Assembly: GCF_029623395.1 (NCBI RefSeq)
Contig: NZ_JAPYKK010000014.1
Span: forward strand, 29,098-93,097
Direction of reading: 5' to 3'
From: Sphingomonas echinoides
Lineage (GTDB): Bacteria; Pseudomonadota; Alphaproteobacteria; Sphingomonadales; Sphingomonadaceae
Length of the DNA stretch: 64,000 nt
Part shown: positions 46,581-55,117 of the stretch, one piece after another
Numbering within the stretch: the stretch's first letter is position 1
Layout: each line of letters opens with the position of its first letter
Made by a program: the position numbers and the translations under genes
The notes under the pieces: model-generated
What the model was told of the DNA's origin: nothing
Database searches by the model: none
Seen by the model: the letters and a program-made list of their open reading frames with translations, nothing else

Positions 46581-47871
46581 AACCCTCGTCGCCCAGCTCC
46601 CGGTCGGCCCAGCCGAACCCGCCGAGCGCGCCCCGACCGACTGGCGGACGCAATCGATGCAGCGCCGCATCCGGCAACGCTATGCCGCGGAACGGCGCTT
46701 CCGGCTGCTCGGCATGGCCGCGGTCGTCCTGTCGGCGGGCTTCCTCGCCGTGCTGCTCGTGACGATGGTCTATAACGGCGCGAGCGGTTTCCTGCGGACG
46801 GAGATCGCGCTGCCGGTCGATTTCGCGAACGCCGGACTGACCGTCGATCCCGCGCGGCTCAAGGGCCCAGGTGCGGATCTCGCGCTTGCCGGGGCGGGCG
46901 TCGAGAACGCCACCAAGACCGCCGCGATCGCCGCGTTCGGCCCGCAAGGCAGCGATCTGCTGTCGGACGGCGCCTGGCTGTCGGTGCGCGCGGCGATCAA
47001 GCGCGATCCGGCAATTATGCGCGGACGCTCGATCGTCTGGGTGCCCGCCTCCGACGCGATCGACATCGCCGCCAAGCGCACCGGCTCCCCCGAAAACGAG
47101 GCGATCGTCGCGCACTTCAAACAGCGCAATGCCATCGCGACGGGGTTCAACTGGCCGTTCCTGACCGCGTCGGATTCGAACGATTCGACGCGCGCCGGGA
47201 TCTGGGGCGCGTTCAAGGGGTCGCTGTTCACGATGATCGTGACGTTGCTCATCGCCTTCCCGATCGGCGTGCTCTCCGCGCTCTATCTCGAGGAATATGC
47301 CCCGCGGAACCGCTGGACCGATCTCATCGAGGTCTCGATCAACAACCTCGCGGCGGTGCCGTCGATCATCTTCGGTCTGCTCGGGCTCGCGGTGTTTCTC
47401 GGCACATTCGGCCTGCCCCGCTCCGCGCCGATCGTCGGCGGGCTGACGCTCGCGCTGATGACGATGCCGGTGATCGTCATCGCCGGGCGTAACGCGATCA
47501 AGGGCGTGCCGCCATCGATCCGCGACGCGGCGCTCGGCATCGGGGCGAGCCCGATCCAGGTCGTGTTCCACCACGTCCTGCCGCTCGCGCTGCCCGGCAT
47601 CCTGACCGGCACGATCATCGGCATGGCCCGCGCGCTGGGGGAGACCGCGCCGCTGCTGATGATCGGGATGCGCGCGTTCATTTCTGCGCCGCCAGCCGGG
47701 CTGTCCGATCCGTCGACCGTGCTGCCGGTGCAGATCTTCCTCTGGTCGGATCAGATCGACCGCGGCTTCGTCGAAAAGACCAGCGCGGCGATCATCGTCC
47801 TGCTGGTGTTCCTGCTCGCGATGAACGGCATCGCGATCTACCTCCGCAACAAATTCGAGACTCGCTGGTGA
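46573..47871 (+). CDS. pstA: Phosphate ABC transporter permease PstA with DUF3333 extension
   Basis: A 432-residue permease. The C-terminal half (about 210-430) is the PstA core, with the coupling loop [23 protein letters not shown]; the first ~190 residues, including one membrane helix (about 45-65) and a soluble periplasmic part with [11 protein letters not shown], match the DUF3333 extension of proteobacterial PstA proteins. The ATG lies inside the end of pstC. The stop overlaps pstB in GTGA. Confidence 0.93.
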   Translation: MSETLVAQLPVGPAEPAERAPTDWRTQSMQRRIRQRYAAERRFRLLGMAAVVLSAGFLAVLLVTMVYNGASGFLRTEIALPVDFANAGLTVDPARLKGPGADLALAGAGVENATKTAAIAAFGPQGSDLLSDGAWLSVRAAIKRDPAIMRGRSIVWVPASDAIDIAAKRTGSPENEAIVAHFKQRNAIATGFNWPFLTASDSNDSTRAGIWGAFKGSLFTMIVTLLIAFPIGVLSALYLEEYAPRNRWTDLIEVSINNLAAVPSIIFGLLGLAVFLGTFGLPRSAPIVGGLTLALMTMPVIVIAGRNAIKGVPPSIRDAALGIGASPIQVVFHHVLPLALPGILTGTIIGMARALGETAPLLMIGMRAFISAPPAGLSDPSTVLPVQIFLWSDQIDRGFVEKTSAAIIVLLVFLLAMNGIAIYLRNKFETRW

Positions 47872-48638
47872 CCATATCCAACCAACACAAGATCTGCGCC
47901 AAACGGGTCAGCGTCTATTATGGGGCGAAGAAGGCGATCGACGACGTGTCGCTCAATTTCGACCAGCGCTACGTCACCGCGCTGATCGGGCCGTCGGGCT
48001 GCGGCAAATCGACTTTCCTGCGGACGCTCAACCGGATGAACGACACCGTGCCGAGCGCCCGGATCGAAGGGGACATCACGCTCGACGGCGAGGACATCTA
48101 TGATCCGTCGATGGACGTGGTCCAGCTGCGCGCCCGCGTCGGCATGGTGTTCCAGAAGCCCAACCCCTTCCCCAAGTCGATCTTCGAGAACGTCGCGTAC
48201 GGCCCGCGCATCCACGGCCTCGCCGCGAACAAGACGCAGCTCGCCGAGATCGTCGAGCGCTCGCTGCGGCGCGCCGGCCTGTGGGACGAGGTCAAGGACC
48301 GGCTGAGCGACAGCGGCACCGCGCTGTCGGGCGGGCAGCAGCAGCGCCTGTGCATCGCGCGCGCGATCGCGGTCGACCCCGAAGTGATCCTGATGGACGA
48401 GCCCTGCTCCGCGCTCGACCCGATCGCGACCGCCAAGATCGAGGAACTGATCCACGAACTCAACGGCCGCTATGCAATCGTGATCGTTACGCACAACATG
48501 CAACAGGCCGCGCGTGTGTCGCAGCGGACCGCGTTCTTCCACCTCGGCACGCTCGTCGAATATGGCGCGACGTCGGACATCTTCACCAATCCTCGGCAAG
48601 AGCGGACCAAGGATTACATCACCGGCCGCTACGGCTGA
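47868..48638 (+). CDS. pstB: Phosphate ABC transporter ATP-binding protein PstB
   Basis: A 256-residue ABC ATPase. Walker [10 protein letters not shown] lies at about residues 43-51, signature [14 protein letters not shown] at mid-protein, Walker [14 protein letters not shown] and the switch His in [13 protein letters not shown]. The variant Cys in the signature and DEPCSALDP are typical for PstB. It starts with GTG overlapping the pstA stop. It powers phosphate import. Confidence 0.97.
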   Translation: MTISNQHKICAKRVSVYYGAKKAIDDVSLNFDQRYVTALIGPSGCGKSTFLRTLNRMNDTVPSARIEGDITLDGEDIYDPSMDVVQLRARVGMVFQKPNPFPKSIFENVAYGPRIHGLAANKTQLAEIVERSLRRAGLWDEVKDRLSDSGTALSGGQQQRLCIARAIAVDPEVILMDEPCSALDPIATAKIEELIHELNGRYAIVIVTHNMQQAARVSQRTAFFHLGTLVEYGATSDIFTNPRQERTKDYITGRYG

Positions 48639-48649
48639 GGCGAGACACC

Positions 48650-49354
48650 ATGCCAAGCAACGAACACACGATAAAAGCCTTCGATGCCGAGATCGGCCAG
48701 CTGCGCGGCTTGATCGCGCAGATGGGCGGGCTCGCCGAACAGGCGATCGGCGCCGCGATGGAGGCGTTGCGGCTCCACGATCTGGAAGGTGCGCGCCGCA
48801 TCATCGACGGGGACAAGCGGATCGACGCGCTCGAGATCGAGGTCGAGCAACTCGCGGTCCGCATCATCGCGCTGCGCGCACCGCTCGCGGACGATCTGCG
48901 TGAAGTCGTCGCCGCGCTGAAGATCGCGGGCGTGGTCGAACGGATCGGCGATTATGCCAAGAACATCGCCAAGCGCGTCCCCACGATCGAAAGCCACGGC
49001 GAGATCGAGCCGCTGTCGGTCCTGCCGGCGATGTCGGTGCTGGCAGTCCAGATGGTCCACGACGCGCTCGATGCGTTCGCTGCGCGCGATGCCGCCGCCG
49101 CGGTCGAGGTCTGCGCGCGCGACCGGCAGGTCGACGATTTCTACAACAGCCTGTTCCGCGTGCTCGTCACGCACATGATGGAAAACCCCAAGACGATCGG
49201 TCAGGTCGCGCAATTGCTGTTCATTGCCAAGAACCTCGAACGCGTCGGAGACCATGCCACCAACGTCGCGGAAATGGTGTATTTCGCGGCAACCGGCACG
49301 CACATGGCCGAACGCGACCGTGGGCCAATGTCCTATTCAACGCCTACCGCTTGA
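48650..49354 (+). CDS. phoU: Phosphate signalling protein PhoU
   Basis: A 234-residue PhoU made of two three-helix bundles. Metal-binding motifs are visible in each half: DLREVVAALKIAGVVERIGDYAKN (about 83-106) and LLFIAKNLERVGDHATN (about 188-204). It connects the Pst transporter to PhoR, keeping the regulon off under sufficient phosphate. It lies 11 bases after pstB and 13 bases before phoB. Confidence 0.96.
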   Translation: MPSNEHTIKAFDAEIGQLRGLIAQMGGLAEQAIGAAMEALRLHDLEGARRIIDGDKRIDALEIEVEQLAVRIIALRAPLADDLREVVAALKIAGVVERIGDYAKNIAKRVPTIESHGEIEPLSVLPAMSVLAVQMVHDALDAFAARDAAAAVEVCARDRQVDDFYNSLFRVLVTHMMENPKTIGQVAQLLFIAKNLERVGDHATNVAEMVYFAATGTHMAERDRGPMSYSTPTA

Positions 49355-49367
49355 AGGAATGAACGCC

Positions 49368-50060
49368 ATGGCGCGTGCAAAAATGTTGCTGGTTGAAGAC
49401 GATGCGGCGCTCGCCGAACTGCTGATATGGCATTTCAAGCGCGAGGACTTCGAGATCGCGCAAACGCCGGACGGCGAGGAAGCGCTGCTGCTCGCCAAGG
49501 AGAATACACCCGACATCGTCCTGCTCGACTGGATGGTCGAGGGGCTTTCCGGGATCGAGGTCTGCCGCCGTCTGCGCCGCATGCCCGAGACCGCCAACGT
49601 GCCGATCATCATGCTCACCGCACGCGGCGAGGAGGAGGACCGGGTCCGCGGGCTCGAGACCGGGGCGGACGATTATGTCACCAAGCCGTTTTCCCCGCGT
49701 GAACTGGTCGCGCGCGTCGGCGCGGTGCTGCGGCGGGTGCGTCCCGCGCTCGCGGGCGAACAGCTCACCTATTCCGACATCGAGATGGACACGGTCGGCC
49801 ACAAGGTCCGCCGCTCGGGCGAAGTCATTCCGCTCGGGCCGACCGAGTTCCGCCTGCTCAAGCACTTCCTCGAGCATCCCGGCTGGGTCTTCTCGCGCGA
49901 ACGCCTGCTCGACGCAGTGTGGGGGCATGACAGCGACATCGAAAGCCGCACCGTCGACGTCCACATCCGGCGGCTGCGCAAGGCGATCAATCGCGGCGAT
50001 CGGCCCGATATCATCCGCACCGTGCGCTCGGCGGGCTATGCGCTCGATTCGGGAGCGTAA
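49368..50060 (+). CDS. phoB: Phosphate response regulator PhoB
   Basis: A 230-residue OmpR-family regulator. The receiver has acidic LVEDDAA, phospho-acceptor Asp54 in VLLDWMV, Thr84 and Lys106. The C-terminal winged helix (about 130-230) shows PLGPTEFRLLKHFLEHPG and RTVDVHIRRLRKAI. Two in-frame ATGs occur; that at 49368 is chosen because GAAGGA at 49353-49358 directly abuts the first ATG and is correctly spaced for the second. It binds Pho boxes when phosphorylated. Confidence 0.96.
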   Translation: MARAKMLLVEDDAALAELLIWHFKREDFEIAQTPDGEEALLLAKENTPDIVLLDWMVEGLSGIEVCRRLRRMPETANVPIIMLTARGEEEDRVRGLETGADDYVTKPFSPRELVARVGAVLRRVRPALAGEQLTYSDIEMDTVGHKVRRSGEVIPLGPTEFRLLKHFLEHPGWVFSRERLLDAVWGHDSDIESRTVDVHIRRLRKAINRGDRPDIIRTVRSAGYALDSGA

Positions 50061-50144
50061 AGATTTTTGGGAGCCATGGGCCAACATGCGCGTTTGTCCC
50101 GGCGTGCAGTAAGCGATGCTGCCCTTGATCACAGGAGTTTCTTC

Positions 50145-50534
50145 ATGAAGTTCACCATGTTTGCAGTTCTTGCTGCCGCGGTCGCAATGCCCGCCCTGGC
50201 GCAGACGACCCCGACGACCGCCGACACGTCGATGCAGCAGCCCGCCCCCGCGCAGCCCGCTGGCGCGCCCGGCATGCAGCAGGCCCCCGCCGATCCGGCG
50301 ATGGCCCCCGCAGCACCGGCAGCCCCCGCAGCCGACCCCGCGATGGCACCAGCCGGTGGCCCGGCAATGGCACCGCCAGCAGGTCAGCCGCCGATGGCAG
50401 CCCCGGCAGCAGCAGCGCCGATGGCATCAACCACTGAATATCCGGCCTGCTCGCGCACCGTGAAGGACCAGTGCATCGACAAGCGCAACACCGGCGGCGC
50501 GCGCAAGGCGTCGATGCGCCGCAGCCGCAAATAA
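50145..50534 (+). CDS. Exported Pro/Ala/Met-rich small protein
   Basis: A 129-residue protein: signal peptide 1-19 (ending PALAQ), then about 80 residues of low-complexity Pro-Ala-Met-Gly repeats (PADPAMAPA-type units), and a short basic C-terminus with CSRTVKDQCIDKR that may form a disulfide. AGGAG lies 7 bases before ATG 50145. Likely a periplasmic or surface protein; Met-rich repeats could bind copper, but this is only a suggestion. It is followed by a rho-independent terminator. Confidence 0.72.
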   Translation: MKFTMFAVLAAAVAMPALAQTTPTTADTSMQQPAPAQPAGAPGMQQAPADPAMAPAAPAAPAADPAMAPAGGPAMAPPAGQPPMAAPAAAAPMASTTEYPACSRTVKDQCIDKRNTGGARKASMRRSRK

Positions 50535-50577
50535 TCGTGACGGCGGCGCGTTTCGCGCCGCCGCTTCGAACGACTAG

Positions 50578-50612
50578 GCCGACGTAGGGGAAAGTCCCTG
50601 CGTCGGCTTTTT
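50578..50612 (+). terminator. Rho-independent terminator
   Basis: GCCGACGTAGGG (50578-50589), a short loop and CCCTGCGTCGGC (50596-50607) form a 12-position stem with one mismatch, followed by TTTTT at 50608-50612. This is the clearest intrinsic terminator in the window and ends the transcript of the 50145 gene. Confidence 0.88.
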
Positions 50613-50719
50613 CATGCCCCGGATTCGGCCGATTCTAGGGCATCGGCGTAAGATTCCCGCGCTTGCGCGGCTTGCGGATTGGCCTAGGACGCGCTCCAAA
50701 CACGGTAGAGGAGTCCAGC

Positions 50720-51619
50720 ATGACCATCCGTTTCGACGACAAGGTTGCCATCGTCACCGGCGCAGGCGGCGGCCTGGGCCGGGCTTATGCGCTCGAACTC
50801 GCACGCCGCGGCGCGAAGGTCGTGGTCAACGATCTCGGCGGCGCGCGCGACGGCACCGGCCACAGCGATGCCGCGCTCAAGGTCGTCGAGGAAATCGAGG
50901 CGGCGGGTGGCACCGCGATGTCGGACGGCGGCAGCGTCACCGAATATGACCAGATGGTCGCGATGGTCGCCAAGGCCAAGGAAGCCTGGGGCGGCGTCCA
51001 TATCGTCATCAACAATGCCGGTGTGCTGCGCGACAAGAGCTTCGCCAAGATGGAGCCCGCCGACTTCGCGTTCGTCGTCGACGTCCACCTCACTGGCTCG
51101 GCCAACGTCACCAAGGCGGTGTGGGAGACGATGCGCGCGCAGAATTACGGACGTCTGCTGATGACCGCGTCGTCGACCGGGCTGTTCGGCAATTTCGGTC
51201 AGGCGAATTACGGCGCGGCGAAGCTCGGGCTCGCAGGGCTCACCAAGACGCTCGCGATCGAGGGCGCGAAGAACAACATCAAGGTCAACACGATCGCCCC
51301 GACCGCGGGGACGCGGATGACCGAGGACCTGTTCCCGGCCGAGGCATTCGCCGCCTTTGCGCCCGAGAAGGTCGCCCCCGCCGCGCTGTATCTCGTGTCG
51401 GAAGACGCGCCGACCAATATGATCATCGGCGCGGGCGCGGGGGTGTTCCAGGCGTCCTATGTCACGCTGACGCAGGGCAAGCTGCTCACCGGCGACGATC
51501 TGTCGCCCGAAGGCATCGCGGCGCATTGGGCGGAGATCACCGACCGTACCGGCGAACTGACCCCGCAGAGCGGTGCGGAACAGGCGATGAGCATTTTGAA
51601 GAAGCTGCAGGGCGGCTGA
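50720..51619 (+). CDS. SDR oxidoreductase of the MFE-2/HSD17B4 type
   Basis: A 299-residue short-chain dehydrogenase. TGAGGGLGRAYA at about residues 13-24 binds the nucleotide, NDLGG follows strand 2 (Asp suggests NAD), INNAG and the catalytic Ser (ASSTG), Tyr and Lys (YGAAK) are intact. The long C-terminal extension resembles the dehydrogenase part of peroxisomal multifunctional enzyme 2, so (3R)-hydroxyacyl-CoA oxidation is plausible. GAGGAG precedes ATG 50720. A TTCGAC-type repeat follows. Confidence 0.85.
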   Translation: MTIRFDDKVAIVTGAGGGLGRAYALELARRGAKVVVNDLGGARDGTGHSDAALKVVEEIEAAGGTAMSDGGSVTEYDQMVAMVAKAKEAWGGVHIVINNAGVLRDKSFAKMEPADFAFVVDVHLTGSANVTKAVWETMRAQNYGRLLMTASSTGLFGNFGQANYGAAKLGLAGLTKTLAIEGAKNNIKVNTIAPTAGTRMTEDLFPAEAFAAFAPEKVAPAALYLVSEDAPTNMIIGAGAGVFQASYVTLTQGKLLTGDDLSPEGIAAHWAEITDRTGELTPQSGAEQAMSILKKLQGG

Positions 51620-51649
51620 TCCGCCTTGGGGTCGAAGCTTGCGTCCGGT

Positions 51650-51728
51650 GCAGGCTTCGACCTCGCTCAGCCCGAACGGCGGTAGGGAAAACACCCTCCG
51701 TTCGCCCTGAGCGCAGTCGAAGGGCCCG
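51650..51728. repeat. Intergenic inverted repeat, TTCGAC/GCTCAG family (second copy)
   Basis: Left arm 51650-51683 (GGCTTCGACCTCGCTCAGC) and right arm 51694-51728 (TTCGCCCTGAGCGCAGTCGA) are imperfect reverse complements. The right arm is nearly identical to the left arm of the copy at 28301-28394, so the element sits here in flipped order between convergent genes. Confidence 0.8.
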
Positions 51729-51742
51729 CGCAACCCCCGCGT

Positions 51743-52087
51743 CTAGTCCTCGACCACCTTCATCAACCGCCGCTCGACCGGCGCGAGCACCGGCCCGAGT
51801 TCATGCCCGCGCTTGAGCACGACACCCTGTTCGTTGATCAGCGCCCACATCCCCTGGCGGTTGCGCAAGGCGGGGCGTTTCTCGATCCGCACTTCCGGAC
51901 GCTCGGCGGAGCGGCGGAACGCCGCGAACACCGCGACCTCCTGCCCCATGTCCATCGCATAATCGCGCCAGATCCCCGCGGTCACCATCCGCCCATACAG
52001 GTCGAGGATACGGTTGAGCTCAAGCCGGTCGAACCCGATCTGCTGCGGCGTCCCGCGCTGCACCGGGAAAGGTGTAACGGTCCCCAT
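51743..52087 (-). CDS. DUF2794 domain protein
   Basis: A 114-residue protein of the alphaproteobacterial DUF2794 family. FDRLELNRILDLYGRMVTAG (19-38) with WRDYAMDM and the RPEVRIEKRPALRNRQGMWA stretch are its conserved parts. Function is unknown. The start overlaps the cysE stop by one base (TGATG), so it is translationally coupled to cysteine synthesis. No signal peptide or cysteine is present. Confidence 0.87.
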   Translation of the reverse strand: MGTVTPFPVQRGTPQQIGFDRLELNRILDLYGRMVTAGIWRDYAMDMGQEVAVFAAFRRSAERPEVRIEKRPALRNRQGMWALINEQGVVLKRGHELGPVLAPVERRLMKVVED

Positions 52088-52773
52088 CAGGCGCGGTCGC
52101 GCACGTCCTGCTGGTCGGCAAGCAACGCATCCAGCCGCTTGCGCATCGTCTCCAACTCGCAGCGGAGCAATTCAACCTTCTGGGTCTGCGGGTCGAACGC
52201 ATCGGTGCACGGCGTGCCGTAAGCGAGGAACTGCGCGGTCTGCTTGCCACCGTCGACCATCGTCGCGCGCGCCGGAATGCCAACCATCGTCGCGCCTTGC
52301 GGCACGTCGCGCGTGACCACCGCATTCGCGCCGACGCGCGCGCCGACGCCAACCGTGATCGGCCCGAGCACCTGCGCCCCCGAGCCGATGATGACGTTGT
52401 CGGACAAGGTCGGATGCCGCTTGCCGGGCACGCCATTGTCGGGGTTGGTCCCGCCCAGCGTGACGCACTGGTAGATCGTGACATTGTCACCGATCTCGGC
52501 GGTCTCGCCAATCACCACGAAGCCGTGGTCGATGAAGAAATGCCGCCCGATCTTCGCCCCCGGATGAATATCGATCGCGGTGAGGAAGCGGCTCATATGG
52601 TTCACCGCGCGCGCGGGAAAGAACAGCCCGGCGCGAAACAGACGATGCGCGACGCGATGATAGGCCAGCGCCCACACCCCCGGATACGTCAGGATCTCCC
52701 ACCGCGAGCGCGGTGACGGGTCTCTCGCCTTGACCGAATCGAGATAGGCGATCAGCCGTCCCACCATCTGCAT
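52087..52773 (-). CDS. cysE: Serine O-acetyltransferase (EpsC-type)
   Basis: A 228-residue acetyltransferase. A short N-terminal helical part precedes the left-handed beta-helix of hexapeptide repeats (about 65-180): DIHPGAKIGRHFFIDHG, GETAEIGDNV, QCVTLGGTNP. It acetylates serine with acetyl-CoA, the first step of cysteine synthesis. It lacks the long N-terminal domain of E. coli CysE, which is typical of the EpsC-like form. It is divergent from a TauE-type exporter gene across 153 bases. Confidence 0.92.
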   Translation of the reverse strand: MQMVGRLIAYLDSVKARDPSPRSRWEILTYPGVWALAYHRVAHRLFRAGLFFPARAVNHMSRFLTAIDIHPGAKIGRHFFIDHGFVVIGETAEIGDNVTIYQCVTLGGTNPDNGVPGKRHPTLSDNVIIGSGAQVLGPITVGVGARVGANAVVTRDVPQGATMVGIPARATMVDGGKQTAQFLAYGTPCTDAFDPQTQKVELLRCELETMRKRLDALLADQQDVRDRA

Positions 52774-52926
52774 AATCCCTGTAATCCGTTCGGCTATTTA
52801 GGCCTTCGTGCGGGCGAATTAAAGGTCCGCGCAACCACGATCGACGGTGGCAATACCCGACCAAAGCTATAGGACATTGCCGATACTGCCAAACCGACGC
52901 GTCCAAGGACCTGAGAGTACACGCTT

Positions 52927-53706
52927 ATGCCCGATTTCGCCCAGATGGATTTCGCCACGGTCTTCTGGACGATGCTGCCGTTCATCGCGGTCGGCTTCGG
53001 CGCGCAGATGGTCGATGGCGCGCTCGGCATGGCGTTCGGGGTCCTTACCAACACCGCCCTGGTCGTGTTCCTCGGGCTGCCGCCGCGTCTCGCATCCGCG
53101 ACGGTTCATGCGGTCGAGACCTTCACCACCGCGGCGTCCGGGGTCAGCCACATCCTCCACCGCAACGTCGACTGGAAGCTGTTCCTGCGGCTGGTGATCC
53201 CGGGAATGATCGGCGGCGTGCTAGGCGCCTATGTGCTGAGTTCGATCGATGCCGAAATCGCCAAGCCGTTCGTCATGGCGTATCTCGCGTCGATCGGGCT
53301 GTACCTGTTGTACCGCGCCTGGCGCGGCCATGTCGAACCGCGCGAACCTAGGATCGTCGAGCCGCTCGGGCTTGTCGGTGGATTCCTCGATGCAGCCGGC
53401 GGTGGCGGTTGGGGGCCGGTGGTGACGTCGAACCTGCTCGTCCAGGGCGCGCAACCGCGCAAGACGATCGGGACGGTCAACACCTCGGAATTTTTCCTCA
53501 CCGCGACGATCTCGGCGACATTCATCGCGACGATCGGGTTTTCAGCGTTCACCGTCCAGGCGATCGGCATCCTGATCGGCGGCGTGGCTGCGGCTCCGTT
53601 CGGCGCGGTCATCGCGAAACGCGTCCCCGCCCGCCCGCTGATGGGGCTGATCGGCGGATTGCTGACCGCGACCAGCGCCTATTCGGTGTGGGCGGCGCTG
53701 ACGTAA
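52927..53706 (+). CDS. TauE/SafE family sulfite/sulfonate exporter
   Basis: A 259-residue polytopic protein with about seven or eight membrane segments. GFGAQMVDGALGMAFGV (about 23-39) and FLDAAGGGGWGPVVTSNLL (about 157-175) are the paired half-repeat motifs of TauE/SafE permeases. The family exports sulfite, sulfoacetate or other anions. Its divergent position to cysE suggests a link to sulfur metabolism, but the substrate is not proven. Confidence 0.88.
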   Translation: MPDFAQMDFATVFWTMLPFIAVGFGAQMVDGALGMAFGVLTNTALVVFLGLPPRLASATVHAVETFTTAASGVSHILHRNVDWKLFLRLVIPGMIGGVLGAYVLSSIDAEIAKPFVMAYLASIGLYLLYRAWRGHVEPREPRIVEPLGLVGGFLDAAGGGGWGPVVTSNLLVQGAQPRKTIGTVNTSEFFLTATISATFIATIGFSAFTVQAIGILIGGVAAAPFGAVIAKRVPARPLMGLIGGLLTATSAYSVWAALT

Positions 53707-53724
53707 GGGACAGCCCTCCCCGAT

Positions 53725-53756
53725 TTCGTCATTCCCGCGCCGGCGGGAATGACGAA
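53725..53756. terminator. Perfect palindrome between convergent genes
   Basis: TTCGTCATTCCCGC (53725-53738), a 4-base loop and GCGGGAATGACGAA (53743-53756) give a perfect 14-bp stem. The GTCATTCCCGC core is a widespread intergenic repeat; here it probably ends both the TauE and ahpD transcripts. Confidence 0.75.
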
Positions 53757-53771
53757 TGAGGGAGCGGTCGA

Positions 53772-54293
53772 TCAGTTGATCGCGGCGTGGACCGTTGCGA
53801 CCGCCTTCATCACCGCGCCGATCCGGACCGACGTCTGGATCGCCTCGGCGGTGGCGCCGGCCTTCTTCAGGATCTGCTCGTGCGAATCGATGCACATGCC
53901 GCACCCATTCATCGCGCTGACCGCGAGGCTGAACAGCTCGAAATCGACCTTGTCGATCCCCGGTTGCCCGATCACGTTCATCCGCAGCTTGGCGGGCATG
54001 TTCTGATATTCGGCATTTCCGGCAAGGTGCGTGAAGCGATAATAGACGTTGTTCATCGCCATCACCGCCGCCGCGGCGCGTGCCGCATTGGCCGCTTCCG
54101 GGGTCAGCTTGGACGCGACTTCCGCCTCGGCCGCATCGACCAACGGCTTGTAGCCGGTGGCGTGCGCACAGGCGAGGAACAGGCCGAACTTCTGCTGGTC
54201 GGGCAAATGCGCTTCATTCAGGAGCGAACCGACGTTGAGGCGAATGTCCTTGGCGAAATCCGGGAGCGTCCCGGCGAAATCCTTGAGCGACAT
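53772..54293 (-). CDS. ahpD: Alkyl hydroperoxide reductase AhpD
   Basis: A 173-residue AhpD of the carboxymuconolactone decarboxylase fold. The redox pair Cys131/Cys134 in NGCGMCIDSH with His138 and Glu118-like acidic residues form the active site. It passes electrons to AhpC and has weak peroxidase activity of its own. It is downstream of ahpC, with a large repeat between (54311-54416). Confidence 0.94.
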   Translation of the reverse strand: MSLKDFAGTLPDFAKDIRLNVGSLLNEAHLPDQQKFGLFLACAHATGYKPLVDAAEAEVASKLTPEAANAARAAAAVMAMNNVYYRFTHLAGNAEYQNMPAKLRMNVIGQPGIDKVDFELFSLAVSAMNGCGMCIDSHEQILKKAGATAEAIQTSVRIGAVMKAVATVHAAIN

Positions 54294-54310
54294 GGGTTTT
54301 GCTTTCTAGC

Positions 54311-54416
54311 TCCCCTCCCGCTTGCGGGAGGGGTTGGGGGAGGGCCTGACATAGAAAGGGAGGGCGCGTCGGTTGACACGCCCTCCCCTGACCCCTCCCG
54401 CAAAGCGGGAGGGGGA
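54311..54416. repeat. G-rich intergenic inverted repeat (second copy)
   Basis: Arms at 54311-54345 and 54380-54416 are near reverse complements; each contains its own palindrome (CCCTCCCGC / GCGGGAGGG) plus a G-rich tail, the same plan as the element at 8912-9015. It lies between ahpC and ahpD of the same operon, where it could process or stabilise the mRNA instead of ending it. Confidence 0.85.
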
Positions 54417-54422
54417 CTTTGC

Positions 54423-54965
54423 TTACGCTGCGAGCTGGAGGACGTCGTCGCCCTTGTTCCAGTTGCACGGGCAGAGCTCGTCGGTCTGCAGCGCGTCGAG
54501 CACGCGGAGCGTCTCGGCGGGGTTGCGGCCGACGTTCAGGCCGTTGACCTGGACTGCCTGGATGACGTTGTCCGGATCGATGATGAACGTCGCGCGGAAC
54601 GCGACATGCTCGTTCTTGTCGAGAATGCCGAGCTGCGAGGCGAGCACGCCGCCGTTATCCGCCAGCCACGGGAAGTCCGCCGCCGCCAGATCCGGGTCCG
54701 ACTTGCGCCATGCCAGGTGAACGTGCGCGGTGTCGGTCGATGCGCCAATGAGAACCGCGTCGCGATCCTCGAAGTCGCCCTTCAGGCCGGCGTAGCCGAC
54801 GATCTCGGTCGGGCAGACGAAGGTGAAATCCTTCGGCCAGTAGAACAGCACCTTCCACTTGCCCGGGAACGCGTCCTGGCTGAGCGTCTCGCCCGCCGGA
54901 AGCGCGCTGGTGCCCTGCTGGACGGGAACGGTGAAGTCGGGGAGCTTGTCGCCGATGGTCAACAT
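54423..54965 (-). CDS. ahpC: Peroxiredoxin AhpC (AhpD-linked)
   Basis: A 180-residue 2-Cys peroxiredoxin. The peroxidatic Cys51 lies in DFTFVCPTE, and the resolving Cys165/Cys167 are in ELCPCNWNKGD near the end, the arrangement of AhpC proteins reduced by AhpD. It reduces organic peroxides and H2O2. AGGAGG lies just upstream of the ATG at 54965. Its promoter faces oxyR, and control by OxyR is likely. Confidence 0.95.
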   Translation of the reverse strand: MLTIGDKLPDFTVPVQQGTSALPAGETLSQDAFPGKWKVLFYWPKDFTFVCPTEIVGYAGLKGDFEDRDAVLIGASTDTAHVHLAWRKSDPDLAAADFPWLADNGGVLASQLGILDKNEHVAFRATFIIDPDNVIQAVQVNGLNVGRNPAETLRVLDALQTDELCPCNWNKGDDVLQLAA

Positions 54966-55065
54966 GATGGTGGCCTCCTGGTTGAATTTGGGCCTCTCAT
55001 CGACATCCTCAATAAGCACCGCTTTTGCCACGGCGTCTCGTTGTGATCTCCATATAGGGTCTAGT

Positions 55066-55117
55066 CTTATCGATCCAAGTGCTTATTTATCGAAAAGTGA
55101 TCGATTGGAGCGATAAG
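55066..55117. promoter_or_regulatory. Palindromic operator between ahpC and oxyR
   Basis: CTTATCGATCCAA (55066-55078) and TTGGAGCGATAAG (55105-55117) are reverse complements with one mismatch over 13 bp, separated by 26 bases. An inner TTATCGA (55087-55093) repeats the arm core at a 20-base offset. The spacing suits a LysR-type tetramer. The right arm runs into the oxyR GTG, suggesting autorepression and peroxide-induced ahpC. Confidence 0.6.

Noticed and set aside
49359..49367. Earlier ATG for phoB
   Set aside because: The GAAGGA ribosome site directly abuts this ATG with no spacing, while it is well placed for the ATG at 49368.
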